From Candidatus Pantoea haifensis (lineage in GTDB: Bacteria; Pseudomonadota; Gammaproteobacteria; Enterobacterales; Enterobacteriaceae), in assembly GCA_018842655.1 (NCBI GenBank), contig JAGTWN010000008.1, positions 62,001 to 126,000 on the forward strand: a stretch of 64,000 bases of DNA. The letters are read 5' to 3'. The notes beneath the pieces are model-generated. The model saw only the letters and a program-made list of their open reading frames with translations, did no database searches and was not told where the DNA came from. The position numbers and the translations under genes were made by a program. Positions 23,865 to 35,176 of this stretch are shown here, piece after piece. Within the stretch, counting starts at the first letter, position 1. Each line of letters opens with the position of its first letter.

Positions 23865-24473
23865 TCAAGCCTGATGCTTGCGGGGAATTGCGGTAAACAG
23901 GTGTTGAATAAAGGGTGCGATGGTTTCTGTCTGGTCGAGATTGTCGGTGAGCAGGTGGAACCAGCTGAAACCGAAGGTGATTACCAGCATCAGCTCAATA
24001 TCGGTATCGGCTGGCAACTCCTGTCTCCTGACGGCGGTCGCCAGAATTTGTCTGGGTAGAGCAAATCGGCGTGCCATAAACTGATCACGCAACAGTTCCA
24101 TGTTTTCTTTTACGTTCTGTGATTCAGCAATAAAACTCCGAAACGCGACCCCGCAGGAGGTGTTATGCCACAACTCCCAGAGCGTGCTGAGCATTAGAGA
24201 AAATCGCTGACTGACCTCCAAATCCTCTGGAATGTGAATCGCACATGCGCTCTCAACCTCATAGACCTCTGCAATAAGCTGTGCCTTATTGGCCCACCAC
24301 CGGTAAATGGTTGGCTTACTTGCTCCAGCCAGTCTGGCCACACCATCGATTGAAAAGCCGACATAGCCTTTTTCCGAAAGTAATGTTTTTGCTGCATCGA
24401 TAATTGCCTGATGCGATGCCTCACTACGTACTGCTCCCGCTGAACGGCGAGATTTCGGGTTTTCATCACTCAT
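23865..24473 (-). CDS. phlF: PhlF-like TetR repressor
   Basis: An intact 202-aa TetR-family regulator that matches the Pseudomonas DAPG repressor PhlF as I remember it. The helix-turn-helix reads SIDGVARLAGASKPTIYRWW, followed by NKAQLIAEVYEVES. The ligand domain has CGVAFRSFIAESQ and DQFMARR. PhlF represses phlACBD and is released by DAPG. Divergence from the phlA-like gene is the same as in Pseudomonas, and a palindrome matching a PhlF-type operator lies in the gap. As sequenced it is undamaged, unlike the biosynthetic genes it would control. Confidence 0.88.
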   Translation of the reverse strand: MSDENPKSRRSAGAVRSEASHQAIIDAAKTLLSEKGYVGFSIDGVARLAGASKPTIYRWWANKAQLIAEVYEVESACAIHIPEDLEVSQRFSLMLSTLWELWHNTSCGVAFRSFIAESQNVKENMELLRDQFMARRFALPRQILATAVRRQELPADTDIELMLVITFGFSWFHLLTDNLDQTETIAPFIQHLFTAIPRKHQA

Positions 24474-24528
24474 AAATAATTCACGCTACTGGTTTTACAC
24501 AGAATCAGGTCTGGCTTATTAATAAATG

Positions 24529-24551
24529 AAACGATACGGTTCGTATTGTTT
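24529..24551. promoter_or_regulatory. Candidate PhlF operator, 10-3-10 palindrome
   Basis: AAACGATACG-GTT-CGTATTGTTT, with one mismatch between the arms, lies 56 bp upstream of the phlF start and 109 bp upstream of phlA. The half-site CGATACGG/CGTAT resembles the Pseudomonas phlO operator as I remember it. It is well placed to repress both divergent genes. Confidence 0.7.
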
Positions 24552-24659
24552 TACTATAAATCATAATCCACAGAGATACCAGCCTAAGGAACATAAGCTG
24601 GCTCGCCGAACGCATTACCTGCGTACGCTCATTTCATCTTTTTTAAATGAAATAACAGT

Positions 24660-25719
24660 ATGCAATTTAAACCAGGCATTACAAGCTATGGCACCAGCAT
24701 TCCTCTCTGCCGATTGAATGTAGAGGACGTGGTCAGTGTCTGGAAGAACACTGAACTTTCCATCATTGGGTGTAAAATCACGTACCGTTTTACAATCAGA
24801 TGAAAATACAATCACTCTGAGCACAGACGCCAGTCGACATGCGATGCGTCGGGCTGGTACAGATAAACTGGATGCAATCTATCTCGGTACCTGGACGAAT
24901 CCTTATGATTCCCGCAGTTCTGCAGCAATCGTTCTGGAAATGCCTGGCACTGGACAACAGGCTTATTGTGCGGACATCCAGTTTTCCGGCAAGTCAGGAA
25001 CGTCAGCTATGCAGCTGAGTTTTGCCATGGTGAAAGCCGGTATGGCTCAGCACTCTTTGGCTATAGGCGCTGATACTATCAGCCGTCACACCGCGCCAGG
25101 TGATCTTACAGAGGCGTATACGGGTGCCGGCGCAGTAGTAGTGCTGTTTGACACAGACAAAGTGATAGCTGAAGTAGATGAAACGTTTTCTGCTGCGGAA
25201 GATCCGGCCGCAAGGAAACTGCTATATCCGCTCTGGCATGGGCCTCGGATCCGATAAAAACAATCCTGGCATCCATCGGCATCTAGAGCTGGCTTTTAAA
25301 GGCATGCTTGAAAAAACAGGGCTAACAGCTGCTGACTTTCACCACGTCATTTTACAACAACCGACTATTGCCACACTACGTTCAACGTCTCACAGACTGG
25401 GCCTGAATAAGGCACAATTAGCTCATTCCCGTTACGCATCCACTACGGGTGACATCGGAGCTGCAAGCCCGTTGCTGGGGCTGGCCAGAGTGCTGAATAA
25501 TGCAAAACCCGATGAGCGTATTTTAATCGTTTCATATGGCTTCGGAGCAGGTAGCGATGCTATTGCGTTAACTGTGACCGAAGAAATTCTGAGCTATCCC
25601 CGACATCAGCACAGCGATGAACAGCAGCTGTCTACTATCCAATTTGTGGATTACGGCACCGCTGCAAATATGAGTTCAAATTCCTGCGCCCTGATTACGC
25701 CCTTACCGCTTACCTGTGA
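24660..25719 (+). CDS. phlA: PhlA-like ketoacyl synthase III/HMG-CoA synthase homologue (three frameshifts)
   Basis: A thiolase-fold protein of about 353 aa matching PhlA, a subunit of the PhlACB acyltransferase that acetylates phloroglucinol. From ATG 24660 it reads [18 protein letters not shown] and [14 protein letters not shown]. Shifts occur near 24750, 25198 and 25668 (three missing bases in short runs). Restored blocks include [48 protein letters not shown] and [18 protein letters not shown]. The end becomes [16 protein letters not shown] with a TGA at 25717-25719. phlC follows after AAGAGG, 13 bp later. The usual catalytic cysteine region reads [11 protein letters not shown], without cysteine, as in PhlA. 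Confidence 0.86.
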
Positions 25720-25732
25720 AAGAGGTTTTGCC

Positions 25733-26890
<1,158 letters not shown>

Positions 26891-27666
26891 ATGTATTCTG
26901 CCCTGTCATCACTGCGCACGTTGAGTGTATTCAATCTGCTGCGGGCGTTTACGCCGTTTCAGACTGACGTGCTGAAAACGCTGGCGCTGGCAGCTATGCT
27001 GGCCGATCACGTCAATACAGTACTTCTGCACGGCAGTCATTCATTGCTCTATGCTGCCGGACGAATGGCCTTCCCGCTTTTCACTCTGGTCTGGGCCGCT
27101 AATCTTCCGGCAGCGGGCACTAAGTTGCAACGGCAGGCGATGCGTTTATGGCTGTGGGCTTTTATCACCCAACCGGTGTTCTGGCTCGCATTTATGGGCA
27201 GCGGTCAGTCGTGGCTGGCGCTGAATATTCTGTTCCTGTTTGCTGGATGCACGCAGCTTTTATCCTGGCAAGCCCGTTATGGCACAAATGGCATGATGGC
27301 GGGTATTGCTCTGCTCCTTTTGCTTGCCTGGCCTCTGACGCCCTCGGGCTGTGGTCTCAACAGTATGCTTTTTGCTTTGATGTGTGTGGCTGGATTTCGC
27401 TTCGCACCGCTTTCTGACAGCCTGCTTTTCATGGCCGCTCTGCTGCTGGCGCTGGTGGCTCAGCAGATTTACAGCACACCTTCATCAATGACTGATATCA
27501 GTATCATCAATGTCGGTCTGGCGGCGCTGCTGTTTTTACCGGTTGCGATCGGTTTTGTCTCGGCAGTTCCGAGAGTGCTGTTCCGGCGCGTCTGGCCAAG
27601 TCGCTTTTTTATCATGCAGACGTCGGTCATTTATTGTTAATCGGCGTGCTGGCACTGCATCACTAA
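26891..27666 (+). CDS. traX: TraX-family membrane protein (frameshift near the 3' end)
   Basis: A hydrophobic protein of about 258 aa with the TraX/acyltransferase-like membrane fold; F-plasmid TraX N-acetylates pilin. The family N-terminal block is present as TPFQTDVLKTLALAAMLADH with HVNTVLL, then AGRMAFPLFTLVWAANL and about seven more membrane segments. Six Ts at 27605-27610 should be seven; the restored end reads SRFFYHADVGHLLLIGVLALHH with a stop at 27666. Stand-alone TraX genes are common on enterobacterial plasmids without a complete transfer region, and no other tra gene is seen. It supports a plasmid origin for the window. Confidence 0.88.
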
Positions 27667-27836
27667 CACTGCGTTAACCCTTTTATCCCTCCGCTAGATC
27701 CACGCCAGGCCAATACGCTCCTCAGATAGCATTGAAAAGGTTATAAAATTTCTAGAGCAGAGCTAAAAATGGTATATTTGCCGCTTACAGTGAATCTTTG
27801 CTGTATGTAGGTTCAGTATATTTGAGGAAGTTTTTA

Positions 27837-28236
27837 ATGAGTAAAAACCTGAGCGAACTGAATAACGTTCGTACCTTACGTGCTCAGGCGCGCAATACGA
27901 CACTAAGTATTTTGGAAGAGATGTTAGAAAAGCTGAGCATCGTGGTCAGTGAGCAGCGTGAAGTGTTACAGGCGACTGAAGCTGAAGCGCGAAAAAAGCT
28001 GAAAAACTCGCCCTGTATCGTGAGCTACTCCTGGAAGATAACATCTCTCCGGAAGAGTTGGTCAACGGAACACAATCAGTCGGGCCCCGTAAAAATAAGC
28101 GTGCGCCCCGGCCTGCTAAATACAAATACAGTGATGAAAACGGCAATGCCAGACACTGGACCGGTCAGGGCCGAACCCCTCACCGATCAAAGCAGCCCTG
28201 GAAAATGGCCAGTCACTGGATGATTTCCTGCTTTAA
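27837..28236 (+). CDS. H-NS-family nucleoid-associated protein (two missing bases)
   Basis: An H-NS/StpA-like DNA-binding protein of about 133 aa. The N-terminal oligomerisation helices read [20 protein letters not shown] and [17 protein letters not shown]. Six As at 27992-27997 should be seven to join [13 protein letters not shown]. The C-terminal AT-hook-like domain reads [20 protein letters not shown], with the WTGQGRTP signature, and a second missing base in the C run near 28176 gives [16 protein letters not shown] and a stop at 28236. Plasmid-borne H-NS homologues silence AT-rich foreign DNA, which suits this replicon. Preceded by TTGAGGAAG. Confidence 0.9.
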
Positions 28237-28348
28237 ACTGAGCTGATATCAAGCCGGAAATCAGCTTAGCTCTCTGCATCTGGTTTTCCGGTTTTATCTG
28301 TTTTGCGCCCCGATCCTGCCTGCCAGTAGTCTGAAATGCCCTGTTCTA

Positions 28349-28552
28349 AAAAGCGGACAATAGGGCTTCAGGATGCCGCGCCTGCTGCCAGCAATTCACA
28401 TATTTTTGCGCAACTTTTTCAGGTTATTACAGTTCGCCAGCAGTGTGCAGTCTGGAAACTTTTATCTGAGATGCTGAAATTCTCGCCTGTTGTGCTGGCA
28501 GAACTTATCCACAGAAAAAGTGGACAGCCTGTGTGCAAAAAGGTACAGATGC
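28349..28552 (+). repeat. Rpn-unit flanks without the rpn gene (204 bp)
   Basis: The left flank (28349-28379) and the 50-bp right flank with its DnaA-box-like core (28503-28552) match those around the Rpn gene at 10994-12130, but only about 120 bp of non-coding sequence lies between. It may be an internally deleted or non-autonomous copy of the same unit. The rest of the 545-bp gap (28237-28780) shows no gene. Confidence 0.6.
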
Positions 28553-28780
28553 TCAGCAAAGGTAGCCAGACTTCACAAAAATCATTGCCTCTCCTGTAAG
28601 AGTTTTACAGGATCGGGTTGATTTTAAAAAGATACTGGCTGAGCAGTGCATGTTTTGATCCGTCAGTGTAAAAATGGGTTAAGCATGTGTCCTGCAATAT
28701 GTCAGCGATCATATGTCTGCTGTCTGATTCCGCTAAATGACGCGAATAAAGCCTCGCGGTACAGCGCAATTTGCCGCTTT

Positions 28781-29542
28781 TTATGCTGTAAGCGTTAACA
28801 TAATGCCGCGCTCATGCAACAGGTGGCAGATGTCACTGTCCAGGTTTTTATCCGTAATAATGTCGGTCAGGTTAGCCAGTGGTGAAGCGCAAAACAGCGA
28901 CCATGAACCATATTTACTGCTGTCGGCCAGCAGCACCCGTCGTCCGGCATTTGCCAGCAGATCGTATTTCAGTCCCGCCTTTTCTTCTGTGGGGGTGGTA
29001 ATACCGCGCTCCAGGCTCCACGAGTTACAGCTGACAAAAGCGATGTCAGGATTGATGCTGCGCAACAGGCGGCGGCCATGCTCGCCAATGCAGGACTGGC
29101 TGGAGTCATCAATGCGACCGCCGATAATGTTAACTTCAATCTGTTTGAATTCAGACAGAAACAGCGCGATATGTAAATCAGCCGTGATGACCCGCAGCGG
29201 CAGATGCGTCAGCTGTCGCGCCAGTTCAAGCATGGTGGTGCCCGCATCCAGCACTACCGCGTCGCCGGACTGCACAAAACGGGCGGCCAGCTCTGCAATC
29301 GCCTGCTTCTCAGCCAGGTTGCGCTGCATCTTCTCCAGCGTGGTGGGCTGGCTTGGAATAAAGCGGTTCAGGGTGACGCCGCCGTGGCTGCGGCTGATTA
29401 CGCCCTCTTTATCCAGCTTAATCAAATCACGCCGGATGGTAGCCGGTGAGGCGCAAATGGCGCTCACCAGCTGCTCTACCGTCACCAGATTATGACTCTT
29501 CAGATAGTCCATAATCTGATCAAGACGACTTTGTCCCTTCAT
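28781..29542 (-). CDS. DeoR-family transcriptional regulator
   Basis: An intact 253-aa DeoR/GlpR-type regulator. The winged helix is at residues 1-57 ([37 protein letters not shown]). The sugar-phosphate-sensing domain follows, with [17 protein letters not shown] and the [10 protein letters not shown] region. It is the last gene of the leftward kinase-dehydrogenase set, starting 6 bp after the pdxA2-like stop, so it is co-transcribed with the genes it probably regulates. DeoR proteins bind phosphorylated intermediates, here presumably a 4-phospho sugar acid (inference). A DeoR-sized palindrome lies in the divergent promoter region at 31816-31829. Confidence 0.93.
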   Translation of the reverse strand: MKGQSRLDQIMDYLKSHNLVTVEQLVSAICASPATIRRDLIKLDKEGVISRSHGGVTLNRFIPSQPTTLEKMQRNLAEKQAIAELAARFVQSGDAVVLDAGTTMLELARQLTHLPLRVITADLHIALFLSEFKQIEVNIIGGRIDDSSQSCIGEHGRRLLRSINPDIAFVSCNSWSLERGITTPTEEKAGLKYDLLANAGRRVLLADSSKYGSWSLFCASPLANLTDIITDKNLDSDICHLLHERGIMLTLTA

Positions 29543-29548
29543 ATTTCC

Positions 29549-30527
29549 CTATGCGAGCTGCATCGCGAGTTTGATGGAGATCGCCATGCTCTCAGACTTC
29601 GCTTTACCTGTCCACGCGATATCAAACGCGGTGCCGTGGTCGGCTGAAGTACGAATAAAGGGCAAGCCGGCGGTGATATTTACGCCATCATAAAAGCCTA
29701 AAAGCTTCAGCGGGATGTGTCCCTGATCGTGATACATCGCTACCACAATATCGTATTGTCCTTCCTGGCATTGCAGGAACACGGTATCCGGCGGACAAGG
29801 CCCGTAAACATCAACGCCCTGCTCTTTCATCGCTCTGATCGAGGGGCGACAGTGGTAATCTCTTCATCGCCAAACAGCCCGTTTTCGCCAGCGTGTGGGT
29901 TAACGCCCGCCACGGCAATGCGGGGTTTCTCAAAACCAACGCGGCGCAGGAAAGTATCTGCCATACCAATCACCGTCTCGATGCGCTCGCGATTCAGGGT
30001 GTCGAGGAACTTACGCAGTGCGATATGCGTAGTGACGTGAATCACTTTCAGCTTATCGGTATAGAGCACCATGGCATAATCTCTGGTGTTGGTGAGATGG
30101 GCCAGTAATTCCGTATGACCAGGATAAATATGCCCCGCCGAGTGCAGCGCCTCTTTATTCAGAGGTGCAGTAGCGATCGCCTGCACTTCGCCAGCCAGCG
30201 CCAGTTCGGTTGCGCGTTTAATGCAGCGCCAGGCCAGATCGCCCGCTTCTTTCTGCACCACTCCGGGTCTTAAGGCGTCAGGATTAGCCAGGGGCTCGTC
30301 AATTACATTGATAATGCCCGGCGCGAAATGCGCATCTTTTACCCTTTCGAGCACTCGCAGTTCGGCTTGTGGAGTAATGTTCATGCCCATGATGCGACGC
30401 AGAGTACTGGCGCAACCGACCACGATTGCTGGCGCGCCGTTCAAATCCCCTGAGACAGCGACTTGATGATAATTTCCGGACTGATGCCCGCCGGATCGCC
30501 CATAGTCACCGCAATGATTTTATTCAC
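29549..30527 (-). CDS. pdxA2: PdxA2-like 4-phospho-threonate/erythronate dehydrogenase (two frameshifts, GTG start)
   Basis: A PdxA-family NAD-dependent decarboxylating dehydrogenase, about 327 aa. Paired with a four-carbon acid sugar kinase, PdxA2 proteins oxidise 4-phospho-D-threonate or -erythronate to DHAP and CO2. The start is a GTG at 30527 inside the kinase 3' end (VNKIIAVTMGDPAGISPEI), with GAGGAG upstream. One G is missing near 30448 (SQG-DLNGAPAIVVG) and one C near 29845 (TVAPSIRAMKEQG). Metal and substrate histidines are visible in AGHIYPGHTELLAHL, VNPHAGENG and AMYHDQGHIPLKLL. Length is normal for the family. Confidence 0.9.
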
Positions 30528-31772
30528 TCAACTTCTCCTCAATAAAACGAATGGCTGCTACCAGGGTGTTTTCGTCGCCAAAGCCACCCGCTTTGGTCAT
30601 CACCGGCAAGTTAAATTCACTGTTAAGCAGAACCCCGTGCGGCACACAGCCCGCCACCAGACCCTGAATTTGAAAACCGCTGGCCCCCAGGGCCTGAGCC
30701 ACCGCAATTGCCACATCGCCGCCGGACAAATAAAGCGCCTCGGGCTGCTGTTGCGTCAGTAAAGCGTGCGTTAGTTCGCCTAAAAACTGGCAGATCGCCT
30801 CACCCAACTGCTGCCGTGTCAGGTTGTGCTGCTGGCAAAGCCGATCAATTTCATACCGTTGGCTGGCATGCTGACAGGTACGGATCACCGTGTGCTGACC
30901 TGCCCGTAGCGATGCCGCGCTTTGTGCAAGCCACTCAGCCATTGACGGCCATGCTGGCTGCTTAAACAGTTGCGCAATCTCAACATCAATCAGGGTAATT
31001 TCGCGCTGCTGCGCCAGCTGAATGATTTGCTGCTGCGCGCTGCTGCTCATTGAGCCAATAACCGCTAAAACCGGTTTCGCTGCGCGGGTGGAAAGGTGCG
31101 CACCCAGCGCATCACTTAATCCTGCCGCGCCCACTAACAGTGGCGTTTCCTTTAAACGCGCCGCTGCCTGCATCAGACGGCGAATATCTGCGTCCTGCTC
31201 TGCATCTACCACCACCACGCCGTGCAGATCAGCTAATACCCTGTCCAGATGGTCGCTACGTAGCGTGGTGAGATCGATCTGGCTTCCCGCCAGTTGCAGT
31301 TGTTGCAACACGCTGGCGCTGAGAATGGGTGTTTTGGGATCGCTGGCAAACTCTGTTTCGGTTAACAGCACATCATTGAGATACACCGCGCCGTGTCGCG
31401 TGGTGCGCCCCAGCCGTGGCACGGCGGGCACAATTAATGCTAACTGTTTGCCGCTGGCCGCCAGTGCGGCGCTCACTTCTGCACCGACGTTGCCACGCAG
31501 CGTTGAATCAATTTTTTAAATAACCAGCCCTGCTGTGGCTGATGTTGCTTTACTACCTGTGTGATGCGTTGTGCCGCCAGCCCGGCGCTGACGGCACGGC
31601 TGTCAGTGCTGATGACCCAGACGTCTGCGGCTTCGCGGTTAACGGGCGTATCGCTGTTGAACAGCACATGCACCCGGGCACCCGCCTGCGCTAATCCACT
31701 GCCCGCATCATTCGCACCGGTGAAGTCATCGGCAATAACCAGGACCGGGGTTTTCCATAACGGCTGCGTCAT
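30520..31772 (-). CDS. dtnK: Four-carbon acid sugar kinase, DtnK/OtnK (YgbK/DUF1537) family (one frameshift)
   Basis: A DUF1537 kinase of about 418 aa that phosphorylates D-threonate or D-erythronate at O4. The N-terminal block is VLVIADDFTGANDAGSGLAQ with VISTDSRAV. Six Ts at 31512-31517 should be seven, joining LFKKIDSTLRGNVGAEV, the family signature. The C-terminal domain has LYLSGGDVA and MTKAGGFGDENTL, the nucleotide-binding part. It is the first gene of the leftward set, directly opposite the Fe-ADH operon. Its last codons overlap the GTG start of the dehydrogenase, implying coupling. Confidence 0.9.
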
Positions 31773-31815
31773 CGTCTCTCCTGTGTAGGCGGTTTGCCGC
31801 TAAGAATGATTATAT

Positions 31816-31850
31816 TCAATCACGATTGATTATATGTGAGCAAGATCAAA
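31816..31850. promoter_or_regulatory. Divergent control region: DeoR-like palindrome and CRP-like site
   Basis: TCAATC-AC-GATTGA at 31816-31829 is a perfect dyad. It is followed by TGTGA-GCAAGA-TCAAA at 31835-31850, close to the CRP consensus TGTGA-N6-TCACA. Both lie in the 189-bp gap between the kinase operon and the Fe-ADH operon, which suggests DeoR control plus catabolite control of both. Confidence 0.6.
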
Positions 31851-31961
31851 TTAATCAAAATCGATATGCCCTATAAATTGACCCACAGTAAGTGACAGCA
31901 CTCGCACTGATATGAGCAAATGCAATCATTCAGTTCAGATTCACAGCAATAAGGGCATGAA

Positions 31962-33109
31962 ATGAATATCAACAGCACGGTTATCAGTGGTTACCAGTCG
32001 CTGAACGACATGAGCTATCTGCTTAACGGAAAAGAAAAAGCGTTACTGGTGACCGATAAGAATATCGAAGGCATCCCGGCAGTACAGGCTTTGATCGCGC
32101 AACTGAAACAGCAGATCGCGACGGTCAGTGTGGTCAATAGCGTGCCGCCAGAACCGAGCCAGCATGACGTCGCAGCTATTCTGAGCGCACTGCCCTCGCG
32201 TGATGTCGATCTGGTAATTGGCGTGGGCGGTGGCAGCGTACTGGATGTTGCTAAACTGCTGTCTGTGCTGTGCGTCAAAAATGCGCCGACGCTGGAATTA
32301 CTGCTGGCGGGCGAAAAGCCACAGCAGCGTACGACTTCGCTGTTGATTCCAACGACTGCCGGAACCGGCTCGGAAGCCACGCCAAACGCGATTCTGGCGA
32401 TCCCGGAGAAAGAGACCAAAGTCGGTATTATTTCGCCGGTGATGCTGCCCGATTTTGTCGCGCTGGTGCCGGAACTCACGACCAGTATGCCGGGGCACAT
32501 CGCTTCTTCCACCGGCATTGATGCGCTTTGCCACCTGATTGAATGTTTCACTGCCACTGTCTCGAATCCGGTTGCTGACAACTATGCGCTAACAGGCATG
32601 AAGAAACTGTTTGCCAACCTTGAAACCACCATTAATGAGCCGGGCAATTTGCAGGCGCGCCTGGAAATGCTGTGGGCATCTTATTACGGCGGCGCATCGA
32701 TCGCCCACGCCGGGACGCATCTGGTACACGCCATGTCTTATCCGTTAGGGGCAAATATCACCTGCCCCACGGCGTGGCTAATGCAATCTTACTGGCCCCC
32801 TGCATGCGTTTTATACGTCCTGCGGCGGTGAGCAAATTCGCTCAGGCTTACGACCTGCTGCCAGATGCCGACGCGACGCTGGATGACGAGGCCAAATCTT
32901 ACGCGCTGGTGGAATATTTCAACGCACTGGTGAAACGCCTGAATTTGCCCGCCAGCCTGGAAGAGCTGGGTATCAGCCCGGACCACCTGCCCTATTTAGT
33001 GGAAGCGGCCCTTGATGTGCAACGCCTGATGAAAAATGTGCCAACGGCGGTTACGGCGAATGATGTGCGCGACGTTTATCTGACGCTGTTTCCTTCATAC
33101 CAGGAATAA
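31962..33109 (+). CDS. Iron-containing alcohol dehydrogenase (one frameshift)
   Basis: A group III Fe-ADH of about 382 aa. The nucleotide-binding glycine motif is GVGGGSVLDVAKLL, the family signature is PTTAGTGSEATPNAIL, and metal ligands appear in HIASSTGIDALCHLIECFTA and further HLVHAMSYPLGG. Four Gs near 32748 should be five, so that the frame continues as KYHLPHGVANAILLAPCM. It probably reduces a short aldehyde released by the following aldolase, or oxidises a hydroxy-acid (inference). Start ATG 31962 behind AAGGGC; 11 bp separate it from the aldolase gene. Confidence 0.9.
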
Positions 33110-33120
33110 TGAGGACCCTC

Positions 33121-34003
33121 ATGAGCAAAAAAATTAACGGCGTGCTGACCGCCATTGTCACCACCTTTGATAGCGATGGCGCGTTCAATCCTGTCACGCA
33201 ACGTGAGCAGGTTAAACGCCAGTTGAATGCCGGTAACGGCATCTTTTGTGGCGGCACTAATGGCGAGTTCTTTGTGCTGAACGAACAGGAAAAATCGCTG
33301 TCACCGCAACCTGCGTCGATGAAGTGAACGGCAGCGCGCCAGTGGTGGCACACATTGGTGAAATCTCCACTCGTGAAACCATCCGTCTCGGCAAGCAAAT
33401 CGCCAGGCTGGGTGTGGATGCCGTATCGGTGATTACGCCCTATTTCGTGCCGCTGAAGCAGGACGAGCTGATTTACCACTATCAGACCGTGGCTGATGCA
33501 CTCGAGGTGCCGCTGTTCCTCTACAACATTCCGGCGCGTACCGGTAATACCTTACAGCCGGAAACCGTGCGCAAGCTGGCGTCGCACCCCAACATTATCG
33601 GTATCAAAGATTCAGCGGGCAGCTATGAAAGCCTGAGCGGTTTCCTGAAAGCCGCTGAGGGCATTGATAATTTTGACGTGCTGAACGGGCCGGATTCACT
33701 GATCCATCAGGGGTTTGTTGAGGGCTGTTCAGCCTGTATTTCTGGCCTCGCGAACGTTGCGCCAAAAGAGATCAACGCCATCTGGGCTCGTTTTAACGCG
33801 GGCGATACCGAAGGTTCGCGCCTGGCACAGGAAAGCGTGACCGGCCTGCGTACCGATCTTTACAGCGTTGGTTTTTCACCCGCTGCTGTAAAAAAGCCGT
33901 GACGCTGCTTGGTTACGATGTGGGTGAAAGCCGCTACGCGGTGCATTTCAGTGCGGAAGAAGAGCAAAAGATCCGCCAGATCGTTAATCAGTATTTGCAG
34001 TAA
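33121..34003 (+). CDS. DapA-family (dihydrodipicolinate synthase/KDG aldolase) lyase (two frameshifts)
   Basis: A class I aldolase of the DHDPS/N-acetylneuraminate lyase superfamily, about 294 aa. The early block is GVLTAIVTTFDSDGAFN with FCGGTNGEFFVLNEQEK. The tyrosine is in PLFLYNIPARTG and the Schiff-base lysine in IIGIKDSAGSYE. Five As at 33290-33294 should be six (NEQEKIAVTATCVDEV) and six As at 33890-33895 should be seven (AAVKKAVTLLGYDVGESRY), ending at 34003. In a sugar-acid operon, cleavage of a 2-keto-3-deoxy acid to pyruvate plus an aldehyde is the likeliest role (inference). Confidence 0.9.
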
Positions 34004-34060
34004 CAGGCTGTCAGGGCAGTTCTTGCTGCCCTTGCCTGAAACCTGACACCGGGGAACCCT

Positions 34061-35014
34061 ATGAAAGTAATTTGCACCTCGCCGTCGTTTGCAAAATATG
34101 ACGCGACGCCGATTGAAACACTGAAACAACACGGCTTTGAGCTGATCGCTCTGCCTGCCGATGCACCGCTGTCGGCGCTGGAACCGCATCTGGCAGAAAC
34201 CGTTGCCATGATCGTGGCCTTTACCAACGTTAACGAAGAAATGCTGGCGAAAGCGCCGCAGTTAAAAGTGATATGTAAGCACGGCGTGGGCGTTGACAAC
34301 ATCGATCTGGATGCGACACGCGAACGCCATATCTACGTGACCAACGTGCCGGACGCCAATAAACACGCGGTCGCAGATTTTGCTTTCGCCCTGATACTCA
34401 ACAGCGCGCGTCAGGTGACGCAGGCGGCCACGGAAACCCGGGCAGGCAACTGGCCGCGCATTTTTGCCACAGATGTATACGGTAAAACCCTGGGCATTAC
34501 TGGCTTAGGTAATATTGGTAAGCAGGTCGCGCTGCGTGCCAAAGGCTTCAACATGCGCGTCATCGCCTTTGATTTTTATCCTGATGAAAAATTTGCCGCT
34601 GAGCACGGTATTGAATTTGTCAGCATGGATCAGCTGACCGAACAGAGCGATTTCATCACACTGCACACGCCGCTGACGAATGAAACGCGCAACCTGTTCG
34701 ATACTGCACGCATCAGACGCATGAAGAAATCCGCGTTTTTGATCAACGTGTCGCGCGGCGGCGTGGTGAATGAGCAGGATTTGTTCCAGGCGCTGCAGGA
34801 CAATGTGATTGCCGGTGCCGCAGCGGACGTCTTCGATCACGAACCGCTCAGTGAGCATCCCCTTTTCACGCTGCCGAACTTTATTCCAACCTCACATATC
34901 GCTGGCTACACCGATGGCGCGATCAGCGCAATAGGTGAACGCTGCGTGCAGCAGATTATTCAGTGCATTAAACAGGGCGACCGCCCGGTTAACGTCATGA
35001 ACGGACTGGCTTAA
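34061..35014 (+). CDS. D-2-hydroxyacid dehydrogenase (phosphoglycerate-dehydrogenase-like)
   Basis: An intact 317-aa NAD-dependent 2-hydroxyacid dehydrogenase. The Rossmann motif is GLGNIGKQVALRAKGF; the catalytic Arg lies in LINVSRGGVVNE, Glu near FDHEPLSEHP and His in PTSHIAGYTDGAI. The substrate-binding loop KHGVGVDNIDLDA near residue 73 is standard. Length lacks the ACT domain of SerA, so it is a catabolic paralogue. It probably interconverts a 2-keto acid and a D-2-hydroxy acid in the sugar-acid pathway, for example tartronate or glyoxylate type steps (inference). Spaced 57 bp from the aldolase, with a GGGGAA ribosome-binding site. Confidence 0.93.
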   Translation: MKVICTSPSFAKYDATPIETLKQHGFELIALPADAPLSALEPHLAETVAMIVAFTNVNEEMLAKAPQLKVICKHGVGVDNIDLDATRERHIYVTNVPDANKHAVADFAFALILNSARQVTQAATETRAGNWPRIFATDVYGKTLGITGLGNIGKQVALRAKGFNMRVIAFDFYPDEKFAAEHGIEFVSMDQLTEQSDFITLHTPLTNETRNLFDTARIRRMKKSAFLINVSRGGVVNEQDLFQALQDNVIAGAAADVFDHEPLSEHPLFTLPNFIPTSHIAGYTDGAISAIGERCVQQIIQCIKQGDRPVNVMNGLA

Positions 35015-35176
35015 CGCTGCCTTTTTTGCATAAACCACAACTATTCCCACTGTTTCGCATTGCAGAAAGGCAGAAAACACATTTATCACCCTGAGCGTTA
35101 TGCCGTAGTCACGGTATTGATGAATGCAGCCAGTGCCTCTGCCCGGCGAAAATAAAGGGGATCAGGTGAACAGAAT

